This document shows, piece by piece, positions 1 to 5,192 of a stretch of 7,765 bases of DNA. A model generated the notes under the pieces. The model made no database searches, was not told where the DNA came from, and worked only from the letters and a program-made list of their open reading frames with translations. The position numbers were made by a program, and so were the translations under genes. The stretch covers positions 1-7,765 of the forward strand of contig CAMLER010000225.1 of NCBI GenBank assembly GCA_946478915.1, read 5' to 3'. Numbering within the stretch: position 1 is the first letter of the stretch; every line of letters begins with the position of its first letter. The stretch is from an uncultured Chryseolinea sp. (GTDB lineage: Bacteria; Bacteroidota; Bacteroidia; Cytophagales; Cyclobacteriaceae).

Positions 1-1
1 T

Positions 2-691
2 ACTAACTCGATGATATTTGGTTTCTCAGGATATTTCTCAAACATTGGCAATCGGAAAAGCGAGTCTACGGTAGCACTAGGCGAAGGTTCGCCTTCTGGC
101 GGAATCTTACCATGGATGGCTGGCGACCGTTATTCTGTGTTTGGAGTTTTTCTGGAAAAGCAAATTGGAAAATTACTGATCCAATCCGAATACTATAATG
201 CATCCCACGATGCCTTACGCAATCCGGAGTCTGTATTGGAGGTTATTCAGAATGCTGACGTCAACACGGCCCAGCGAAACCGTTTCCTGCAGACAAATGT
301 CAATGCACCGAATGACGCACTGACAACGGACGACGTACGAACAGAAACGAAATATAATGTGCAGACCTGGTACGTTCGCCTGGGCTACAATATTCCGAGC
401 AGAATAGGGCAATTTGTTCCCTATTTGTTCCTGGATTGGATGAGTCATCCTGAAGTCATCCAGAATAAAAGTTGGGGAGGTGATGATGAAGCCGGGCTTG
501 CCGATGATGGAGTTTTTTGGAAGCCATCTGTCGGGCTTGTTTACCGTCCGTTGCCTCACGTCGCTATTAAGCTGGATGGAAGCTATCACATGCAAAAATT
601 CCAGGGAAAGAACGTCTCTTATCCCGAATTGCGCATTGATTTCTCCTTTGCCTTCAGCAACAATCAAATTGAGAAAGCGATCAGAGACTGA
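2..691 (+). CDS. Outer-membrane beta-barrel (porin-like) protein, 3' end only
   Basis: The frame is open to the left edge: Thr-Asn-Ser precede the first in-window Met at position 11. The gene therefore starts outside the window and that ATG need not be the start. About 229 residues are visible. They alternate amphipathic, aromatic-rich strands (QSEYYNAS, QTWYVRLGYNI, VPYLFLDWM, SVGLVYRPL, VAIKLDGSYH, LRIDFSFAF) with polar, Asn/Asp/Gly-rich loops, the pattern of an outer-membrane barrel. The strand ELRIDFSFAFSN lies close to the C-terminus and would be the last barrel strand, followed by a short charged tail. It resembles porins of the phosphate-selective/OprP-like kind, but I cannot assign a family or substrate from the C-terminal part alone. 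It ends with TGA and is followed by a strong terminator, so it is the last gene of its transcript. Confidence 0.75.
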   Translation, partial: TNSMIFGFSGYFSNIGNRKSESTVALGEGSPSGGILPWMAGDRYSVFGVFLEKQIGKLLIQSEYYNASHDALRNPESVLEVIQNADVNTAQRNRFLQTNVNAPNDALTTDDVRTETKYNVQTWYVRLGYNIPSRIGQFVPYLFLDWMSHPEVIQNKSWGGDDEAGLADDGVFWKPSVGLVYRPLPHVAIKLDGSYHMQKFQGKNVSYPELRIDFSFAFSNNQIEKAIRD

Positions 692-699
692 TGTTTTTA

Positions 700-720
700 G
701 TTAAAAGTTAATAGTTAATA
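700..720. repeat. Heptanucleotide tandem array, GTTAAWA x3
   Basis: Three head-to-tail 7-bp units: GTTAAAA (700-706), GTTAATA (707-713) and GTTAATA (714-720). The array begins 8 nt after the stop codon of the barrel gene and lies before its terminator. Related arrays occur at 3713-3733 and 4976-5008. Confidence 0.75.
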
Positions 721-747
721 GGTATTCGGAATTTTAGGTTGATTGGC

Positions 748-789
748 GCAGCGCCCGATTGTTGTGAAACACGGGCGCTGCTGCTTTTT
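748..789 (+). terminator. Rho-independent terminator of the barrel gene
   Basis: The perfect 10-bp GC-rich stem GCAGCGCCCG (748-757) pairs with CGGGCGCTGC (772-781). Inside it, TGTT (760-763) can pair with AACA (768-771), closing a GTGA tetraloop (764-767, GNRA type) above an AT bulge. The stem is followed by TGC and a T5 run (785-789). There is no matching A-run on the left side, so it should work mainly for the plus strand. Confidence 0.88.
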
Positions 790-790
790 A

Positions 791-812
791 GAGGTGTTGA
801 GGTGTTGAGGTG
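791..812. repeat. Octanucleotide tandem array, GAGGTGTT x2.75
   Basis: GAGGTGTT at 791-798 and 799-806 is followed by a partial GAGGTG at 807-812. It starts directly after the terminator T-run. The reverse-complement type sequence (CAACACCTC, ATCAACAC) reappears at 962-992, so the spacer contains two facing blocks of this repeat. Confidence 0.65.
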
Positions 813-816
813 CGGC

Positions 817-984
817 GTGTTGACGTTGGCCCAATTCCAAGGCGCATCTACCATTCTCTGAAAAAATAAAAATGCCCTCTCTTATCGCCTGGCCTGATCA
901 GAACCCAATTGTATAAAAATTACACGAAAGGACAAGAGGCGCACATTGTTGTGGGCGTAACATCAACACCTCGAACGTCAACAC
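817..984. repeat. 11-bp inverted repeat bounding a 146-bp block
   Basis: GTGTTGACGTT (817-827) is perfectly reverse-complementary to AACGTCAACAC (974-984). Similar octamer-derived sequence flanks both arms. The 146 bp between them (828-973) contain no recognisable gene. There is no transposase and I could not identify target duplications, so this is recorded only as an inverted repeat. Confidence 0.5.
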
Positions 985-992
985 ATCAACAC
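962..992. repeat. CAACAC-rich degenerate repeat block
   Basis: ATCAACAC occurs at 962-969 and 985-992, and TCAACAC at 978-984. This is the opposite orientation of the GAGGTGTT block at 791-812. Copies are imperfect and unevenly spaced (spacing 16 and 7), so it looks like a decayed array. Confidence 0.45.
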
Positions 993-1007
993 AACAAACA
1001 AAAACAC

Positions 1008-1039
1008 TTTGTTAAATATTCGCGTTTCACGTAGCTTTC
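1008..1039 (+). promoter_or_regulatory. Candidate Bacteroidota-type promoter of the DUF4412 gene
   Basis: TTTG (1008-1011) is followed after 20 bp by TAGCTTTC (1032-1039). The known Bacteroidota consensus is TTTG, about 19-21 bp, TAnnTTTG, so only the last base differs. Transcription would start near 1045-1047, about 10 nt before the ATG at 1057. This supports that ATG over the upstream TTG at 1009, which would lie inside the promoter. Confidence 0.45.
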
Positions 1040-1056
1040 CGCTAATCACGAAAGCC

Positions 1057-1860
1057 ATGAAAAAGATTCTAGTTATTTTAATTTGCCTATGCAGTGTTAT
1101 CTGTAAGGCACAGGATTTTGAGGGAATTATCACCTGGAAATTCACACAGAAGATGGATGCGGCCACGAAAGCGAAAATGGATGAAGCTCAAAAGACCTTA
1201 AACGATCCGGAAACGCAGGCGCAGATGAAAGAGATGCGGGAAAAAATGAATGATCCTCAGTTCAAAGCCATGATGGAATCAAATCCGCAAATGAAGGAGC
1301 AAATTGAAACGATGCTGAAAATGGCCGAAGGTGGGGATATCAATTCCTTGATGCCGAAGAGTATGGTACTTAAGATCAAGGGTAACAACTCCGTGTCAGT
1401 TATGGAAGGCGGGGCGCTGGGAAATTATGAGATACTTTCCCTAAAAGACAAAAAGAGTTACAAAATCGATCGCAAGGCAAAAACTTACTCGGTAATGTCG
1501 CTTGCCGGTGATTCCGGAAGGTTTGACAAAGTCAAAATAACCAAGACCAACGAAACCAAAACCATTTTGAATTATCCATGCACGAAATACATCGCGGAAT
1601 CAACTATACAAGGGCAACCTTTTCGTCAAACGCTATGGGCAACTACCGCAATTAAAGGACTTGACTTAAAGCAGCTGGCCCACTTTTCAGCAGATGATCA
1701 GCAGGGGCTGTTTTATGAAAAGATTGATGGAATCCCCTTGAGCGTCGAAATTAATCAGCAGCAGTTTTCAATGGGAATGGAAGTGGTGTCCATTGAACGC
1801 AAATCCCTTCCGGCGTCCGACTTTTCGATCCCTAGCGGCTTCAAAGAGACAAAGAACTAG
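1057..1860 (+). CDS. Exported DUF4412-family protein with Met-rich helical insert
   Basis: This is a 267-residue protein. Residues 1-19 are a signal peptide: Lys-Lys, a hydrophobic core (ILVILICLCSVI), then KAQ before the mature start DFEGIITWKF. That opening, the mid-protein beta-rich part (KIKGNNSVSVMEGG, KSYKIDRKAKTYSVMS) and the C-terminal ending (SDFSIPSGF) match what I know of DUF4412 proteins. These are periplasmic or surface proteins of unknown function in Bacteroidota. Residues 31-92 form an unusual charged, Met-rich, predicted helical segment with ten Met and three repeated DP/NP motifs (50-51, 66-67, 76-77). I chose ATG 1057 because it places the signal peptide at the N-terminus and follows a plausible promoter; the frame is open further up to a TTG at 1009. 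The acetyltransferase gene follows after 17 nt, so the two are probably cotranscribed. Family assignment is from memory; the function is unknown. Confidence 0.82.
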   Translation: MKKILVILICLCSVICKAQDFEGIITWKFTQKMDAATKAKMDEAQKTLNDPETQAQMKEMREKMNDPQFKAMMESNPQMKEQIETMLKMAEGGDINSLMPKSMVLKIKGNNSVSVMEGGALGNYEILSLKDKKSYKIDRKAKTYSVMSLAGDSGRFDKVKITKTNETKTILNYPCTKYIAESTIQGQPFRQTLWATTAIKGLDLKQLAHFSADDQQGLFYEKIDGIPLSVEINQQQFSMGMEVVSIERKSLPASDFSIPSGFKETKN

Positions 1861-1877
1861 GGGTATTTGTCCTTGCG

Positions 1878-2297
1878 ATGAAACATGCGTTTTATATTTC
1901 GAATGACAAATCCAAACTGAACGTCGAATTGATTCATCAATATTTGTCTAATGATTCATATTGGGCAAAAGGCAGATCAATTGAAGTCGTTAGAAGATCC
2001 ATCCAAAACTCTATTTGTTTCGGCGTTTACAAAGGCGATGATCAGGTAGGCTTTGCCCGCGTTGTTTCAGACCAGGCAGTTTTCGCCTGGATCCTCGACG
2101 TGTTCGTGTTGCAAAGTTATCGGAAGCATGGATTGGGCAGATTGCTTATGGAGGCCATCATGGATCATCCCGACCTCCAGAACCTGCAGCGATGGGGTCT
2201 CGCCACCGACGATGCCCATGGACTATACGAGCAATTTGGATTTAATAGAATTCAGCGCCCTGAGATATTCATGGAAAAGGTCACAAAACCTTCTTAG
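1878..2297 (+). CDS. GNAT-family N-acetyltransferase
   Basis: This is a 139-residue single-domain protein of typical size for a small GNAT enzyme, which transfers an acetyl group from acetyl-CoA to an amine. The core runs from the strand FAWILDVFVL (69-78) into the acetyl-CoA pyrophosphate-binding loop R82-K-H-G85-L-G87 (R-x-x-G-x-G) and its helix GRLLMEAIM. The C-terminal LYEQFGF (116-122) is the usual motif B. The strand ICFGVYKGDDQVGFARVV (46-63) precedes the core. There is no signal peptide, so it is cytoplasmic. It starts at ATG 17 nt after the DUF4412 stop and probably shares that gene's transcript, though its substrate gives no functional link. Its end faces the end of the arginine decarboxylase gene with 3 bp between. 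The substrate cannot be inferred from sequence. Confidence 0.9.
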   Translation: MKHAFYISNDKSKLNVELIHQYLSNDSYWAKGRSIEVVRRSIQNSICFGVYKGDDQVGFARVVSDQAVFAWILDVFVLQSYRKHGLGRLLMEAIMDHPDLQNLQRWGLATDDAHGLYEQFGFNRIQRPEIFMEKVTKPS

Positions 2298-2300
2298 GCA

Positions 2301-3698
2301 TTACTTGTCGTATCCCAGTACTTTAAGCATTGAATCGCTGGTTTGCTCTTCGGCAAACAGCCTGGTCGTTATCTCGCCATCCTCATTTCTGTCTATCAAT
2401 ACATGCTTGGGTGCAGGAATGAGGCAATGTTGAATTCCGCCATATCCACCGAGTGATTCCTGGTAGGCACCGGTGTGGAAGAAGCCGATGTACAATTTTT
2501 CTTCATCGGTGATCATCGGCAGAAACACCTCGCCGGTATGCGCTTCGGAATTATAATAGTCCATGCTGTCGCAAGTCAGGCCGCCAATGTTCACTTTATG
2601 ATAGGGGTCATCCCATTTATTAAGCGCCAGCAAAATGTACTTCTGATTCAGACCCCATGCGTCTGGCAAATGCGTTATGAACGAGCCATCGATCATGTAC
2701 CAGAGCTCTTTGTCGTTTTGTAGTTTTTGGTCGACCAGTGAATAAAGCACAGCGCCGCTTTCACCAACGGTATAGCTGCCGAACTCGGTAAAAATGTTGG
2801 GGACCGGAACGTTGTTTTTATCGCAGATCCACTTGATGTTTTCCACAATCTGTTCGATCATGTATTTGTAATCATAGTGAAACGTAAGCGAGGTCTTGAT
2901 GGGAAAACCGCCGCCGATATCAATCGAATCGAGGGTTGGGCAGATTTTTTTCAGGTCGCAATATTTGAAAATGAATCGGCTGAGTTCACTCCAGTAATAG
3001 GCGGTATCCTTAATCCCGGTGTTGATAAAGAAATGGAGCATCTTCAGCGATGCTTTCTGGCTCGTGGCAATTTTGTCCTTATAGAAGGGATTTATATCGT
3101 TGTATCGGATACCCAACCGGGACGTGTAGAACTCGAATTTGGGCTCTTCATCCGCTGCTACGCGGATACCCACATTGTATGGAACATTGACATTGTCTTC
3201 ATAGAAGTCAATCTCGCCGAGATTGTCCAGGATTGGAATACAATTGTGGAACCCGTCATTCAACATCTCGCTGATATACTGACGGTATCGCGGCATCTTG
3301 AATCCATTACAGATTACATAGGTATCCTTGTTTATTTTACCCTTTTCGTAGAGCGCCCGCACAATGGGAATGTCAAAGGAGGATGACGTTTCCATATGTA
3401 CATCGTTGTTTTTCAAGGCTTCCTCCATCACAAAGGCGAAATGGGAAGACTTTGTACAGTAACAATAGGTGTACTTCCCTTTGTATTTAAACTTTTCTAT
3501 CGCACTGTTAAAGGTCGCCTGGACAAAGCGGATATTTTCACTGATGCGGGGCAGGTAGGTAAGTTTGAGGGGAGTACCATACTGTTTTATGATGTCCATC
3601 AAGGGGACATCGTTGAACAGCAATTCGTGGTCACGCACCTTAAATTCCCGCTGTGGAAATTCGAAGGTCTGTTCAATCAGCTCGCGGTAGCTCTTCAT
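2301..3698 (-). CDS. speA: Arginine decarboxylase, short PLP fold-type III form
   Basis: This 465-residue enzyme is expected to convert arginine to agmatine and CO2 as the first step of putrescine synthesis. It has the alanine-racemase/ornithine-decarboxylase fold. K83 in YCYCTKSSH is the PLP Schiff-base lysine. HFFINTG (222-228) corresponds to the FHVGSG region. GGGFPI (262-267) is the glycine-rich phosphate loop. C376-D-S-M-D matches the catalytic Cys motif of the second active-site half, and HTGAYQES (408-415) is the C-terminal active-site segment. The usual EPGR motif reads E305-F-G-S308. At 465 residues it is far shorter than E. coli SpeA (about 658) and lacks that enzyme's inserted helical domain. 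It resembles a Bacteroidota family annotated as arginine decarboxylase. Substrate preference rests on that resemblance and on the neighbouring ureohydrolase; ornithine or another amino acid is not excluded. The gene diverges from the ureohydrolase gene. Confidence 0.85.
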   Translation of the reverse strand: MKSYRELIEQTFEFPQREFKVRDHELLFNDVPLMDIIKQYGTPLKLTYLPRISENIRFVQATFNSAIEKFKYKGKYTYCYCTKSSHFAFVMEEALKNNDVHMETSSSFDIPIVRALYEKGKINKDTYVICNGFKMPRYRQYISEMLNDGFHNCIPILDNLGEIDFYEDNVNVPYNVGIRVAADEEPKFEFYTSRLGIRYNDINPFYKDKIATSQKASLKMLHFFINTGIKDTAYYWSELSRFIFKYCDLKKICPTLDSIDIGGGFPIKTSLTFHYDYKYMIEQIVENIKWICDKNNVPVPNIFTEFGSYTVGESGAVLYSLVDQKLQNDKELWYMIDGSFITHLPDAWGLNQKYILLALNKWDDPYHKVNIGGLTCDSMDYYNSEAHTGEVFLPMITDEEKLYIGFFHTGAYQESLGGYGGIQHCLIPAPKHVLIDRNEDGEITTRLFAEEQTSDSMLKVLGYDK

Positions 3699-3712
3699 CG
3701 AATCGTTAAGAC

Positions 3713-3733
3713 GTTAATCGTTAATAGTTAACC
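3713..3733. repeat. Heptanucleotide tandem array, GTTAAYM x3
   Basis: GTTAATC (3713-3719), GTTAATA (3720-3726) and GTTAACC (3727-3733) run head to tail, with a related GTTAAGAC at 3705-3712. The array lies about 14 bp upstream of the decarboxylase start codon and so falls in its 5' leader or promoter. It is the same repeat family as at 700-720. Confidence 0.65.
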
Positions 3734-3875
3734 CGGGAAAAATTTCTAAGGATAATAGCTCATTTTGATCTCCTTTCGGGTTATTCACGGCCGATTTAAC
3801 CGCTAACCTCCCTTTCAAAAGAGGTGCAATATTGTGATAAATTTGCCATCTTTGCAATATGCGGATGACGTGTAT

Positions 3876-3900
3876 GGTTAATCGTTTTCTCACCTTAACC
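3876..3900. repeat. GGTTAA/TTAACC inverted repeat
   Basis: GGTTAA (3876-3881) and TTAACC (3895-3900) are perfect 6-bp inverted arms with a 13-nt centre, a geometry compatible with a dimeric regulator site. TTAACC recurs elsewhere in this spacer. The operator role is only a suggestion. Confidence 0.3.
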
Positions 3901-3952
3901 TTTGTGGCGAAGTTTATCGGCACAAAGGTATTGCCCGACCTGTAACCTCTGA

Positions 3953-3976
3953 AGGGACTAGGGAAAACCAGTCCCT
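3953..3976. repeat. Inverted repeat / potential hairpin upstream of ureohydrolase gene
   Basis: AGGGACT (3953-3959) and AGTCCCT (3970-3976) are perfect 7-bp arms. With a bulged A (3960), GG (3961-3962) can also pair with CC (3968-3969) around a GAAAA loop, giving a 9-bp stem. No T-run follows, so it is not a standard terminator. Lying 37-60 nt before the GTG start, it could be an operator or a leader hairpin. Confidence 0.45.
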
Positions 3977-4012
3977 GTTGTTAACCATCATCAAAACTAT
4001 AATTTATTCTTT

Positions 4013-4975
4013 GTGAAAGAGTTGAAGATAATAGAAGTAAAGTCTGAAATCGGTGCCGGCACACGTGGCGCCAGCCTGGGCGTAGAGGCAATCAAGATTG
4101 CCAGCCTGGACATGAATTCCGATTTCTTTAAACAGTTTGAGTCAGTAGAAGTTGAAAACGTCAACGAACTTCTTTTCGACGGCGCGAAGCATGCACATGC
4201 AAAGTTTATCGATGGTGTCATGATAATGGAAGAACGCGTGTGTCTTGAAGTTTATGAAACAATCTGGAATGAGAACTTCCCCCTGGTCATAGCCGGTGAT
4301 CATTGTACTGCCTATGGCACAATTGCAGGTATTAAAAAGGCCGATCCGAAAATTAGACTCGGTGTTATCTGGATAGATGCACACGCAGATATCCATACAC
4401 CATTTACAACGCCTTCCGGAAATATGCATGGCATGGCGCTTTCCATGGCTTGTGGAATCGACAACCTGGAGTGCAAAGTGAATGATCCCCGAGGTGAAAC
4501 GCTTGAATACTGGGAGCAGATTAAGAACGTAGGTATTCCCGGGCCAAAAGTTTATCCTGAAGATATCGTTTACATCGGTGTTCGGGATCTTGAAAAACCG
4601 GAGAACTACCTCATCAACAAATACAATATCAATTTTATTGAGACCGAAGACATCAAGAAACTGGGACCTTCAAAGGTTGCTGAAAATGCGTTGAAGATGC
4701 TTGACCATTGTGACATGATCTATGTTTCGTTCGATGTTGATACACTCGACTCACGCATTTCTACTGGGACCGGTACACCTGTACCGAACGGTCTTACAGT
4801 CGAAGAAGCGAAAACTCTAAATTCCGAACTTGCCAGAAATCCGAAAGTATGTGCATGGGAAATTGTTGAAGTGAATCCAACCCTTGACACCGAAAACAGG
4901 ATGGCTGAAAGTGCTTTCGAAATCCTCGAGGCAACTGCGAAGTCGATTATCAATAGGCCAGTGCTTGCGGAATAA
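4013..4975 (+). CDS. Ureohydrolase, arginase/agmatinase family
   Basis: This 320-residue cytoplasmic manganese hydrolase has all the family metal ligands: H97 in GDH, D122, H124 and D126 in DAHADIH, and D241 and D243 in SFDVDTLD. EIVEVNP (283-289) follows. H139 in SGNMHG matches arginase His141. Residues around the substrate also follow arginase rather than agmatinase: TTPSGN (132-137) matches TTTSGN, and D192/E194/E197 match arginase D181/D183/E186. One exception is H128, where arginase has Asn130. Arginase makes ornithine and urea from arginine; agmatinase makes putrescine and urea from agmatine. The divergent arginine decarboxylase favours agmatine; the motifs favour arginine. The start is GTG: the frame is open back to a TAG at 3959, with no ATG, and VKELKIIEVKSEIGAGTRGA fits the family's N-terminus. 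The 3' side runs directly into heptamer repeats. Confidence 0.9.
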   Translation: MKELKIIEVKSEIGAGTRGASLGVEAIKIASLDMNSDFFKQFESVEVENVNELLFDGAKHAHAKFIDGVMIMEERVCLEVYETIWNENFPLVIAGDHCTAYGTIAGIKKADPKIRLGVIWIDAHADIHTPFTTPSGNMHGMALSMACGIDNLECKVNDPRGETLEYWEQIKNVGIPGPKVYPEDIVYIGVRDLEKPENYLINKYNINFIETEDIKKLGPSKVAENALKMLDHCDMIYVSFDVDTLDSRISTGTGTPVPNGLTVEEAKTLNSELARNPKVCAWEIVEVNPTLDTENRMAESAFEILEATAKSIINRPVLAE

Positions 4976-5008
4976 TAGTTATTAGTTATTAGTTATTAGT
5001 TATTAGTT
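4976..5008. repeat. Heptanucleotide tandem array, TAGTTAT x4.7
   Basis: TAGTTAT is repeated exactly four times (4976-5003) and followed by TAGTT (5004-5008). It begins at the base after the ureohydrolase TAA stop. The 7-bp phase continues into TAGTTCG and CTCGATC (5004-5017), which lead into the second, TTCG-type array. The period is 7, so it cannot encode a simple peptide repeat. Confidence 0.88.
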
Positions 5009-5043
5009 CGCTCGATCAAGAGGCAAAGCTATTGGATCGAGCG
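5009..5043. repeat. 9-bp inverted repeat (hairpin) after the ureohydrolase gene
   Basis: CGCTCGATC (5009-5017) is perfectly complementary to GATCGAGCG (5035-5043), with a 17-nt loop. It lies 34 bp past the stop codon between two heptamer arrays. There is no T-run after it, so it is at best a weak terminator or an mRNA-end stabilising hairpin. Confidence 0.55.
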
Positions 5044-5047
5044 CCAC

Positions 5048-5096
5048 TTCGGTGTTCCTTGCTCGATATTCGGTGTTCGATGTTCGATATTCGGTG
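5048..5096. repeat. Heptanucleotide tandem array, TTCGRTR type, seven units
   Basis: Seven in-phase 7-bp units run: TTCGGTG, TTCCTTG, CTCGATA, TTCGGTG, TTCGATG, TTCGATA, TTCGGTG. A higher-order repeat is visible too: TCGATATTCGGTGTT at 5063-5077 recurs exactly at 5084-5098, a 21-bp (3 x 7) period. A lone TTCGATG occurs at 5121-5127. It occupies the spacer upstream of the large secreted-protein gene. Confidence 0.82.
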
Positions 5097-5192
5097 TTTG
5101 TCCCCGATAGCATTCTTATATTCGATGTTTCTCCACTCCTATTTCCTAGTCCCCAACCAATTCACTACCTTAACTAAGCAACCGCATAACAC

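Larger units (their letters stand above)
692..1056. other. Repeat-rich intergenic spacer, no gene seen
   Basis: This 365-bp spacer holds, in order: a GTTAATA heptamer array (700-720), an intrinsic terminator (748-789), a GAGGTGTT octamer array (791-812), an 11-bp inverted repeat (817-827 against 974-984), CAACAC-rich sequence (962-992) and a probable promoter for the next gene (1008-1039). The stretch from about 830 to 960 is AT-rich and shows no structure I can support. No reading frame here looks coding. Confidence 0.7.
3699..4012. other. Divergent spacer between decarboxylase and ureohydrolase genes
   Basis: This 314-bp region must carry the start signals for both divergent genes. It contains a GTTAATM heptamer array (3713-3733), repeated TTAACC hexamers (3728, 3796, 3895 and 3981, plus the reverse form at 3876) and an inverted repeat at 3953-3976. 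On the minus strand, TACCTTTG (3930 to 3923) fits the Bacteroidota -7 element for the decarboxylase, but no good -33 TTTG lies about 20 bp upstream. On the plus strand, TTG (3978-3980), 19 bp, TAATTTAT (4000-4007) is a poor match that would start transcription almost on the GTG codon. A minus-strand frame at 3714-3923 does not look coding. Confidence 0.6.

Noticed and set aside
215..667. A 150-codon minus-strand frame opposite the barrel gene
   Set aside because: The plus strand shows clear alternating beta-strand character up to its stop codon and terminator; the antisense product shows nothing recognisable.
791..992. Insertion sequence
   Set aside because: No transposase frame, and no terminal repeats of insertion-sequence type with identifiable target duplications.
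1009..1056. TTG start at 1009 for the DUF4412 protein
   Set aside because: It would bury the signal peptide behind 16 extra residues and lie inside the likely promoter; ATG 1057 gives a normal exported-protein start.
2877..3386. A 169-codon plus-strand frame antisense to the decarboxylase
   Set aside because: It lies wholly within a well-supported minus-strand gene and has no recognisable motifs; it is a mirror of that gene's codon bias.
3714..3923. A 69-codon minus-strand frame upstream of the decarboxylase
   Set aside because: It starts inside promoter-like sequence, ends in the heptamer array, and shows no domain, signal peptide or coding-like composition.
3978..4003. Sigma-70-like TTGTTA and TATAAT boxes before the ureohydrolase gene
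   Set aside because: The spacer is only 14 bp, the TATAAT ends 9 nt before the start codon, and Bacteroidota use a different promoter consensus.
5009..5043. Intrinsic terminator for the ureohydrolase gene
   Set aside because: The 9-bp stem is good, but no T-run follows, so it was kept only as an inverted repeat.
4976..5127. CRISPR array
   Set aside because: Units are 7 bp and contiguous, with no unique spacers of regular length and no cas genes in the window.
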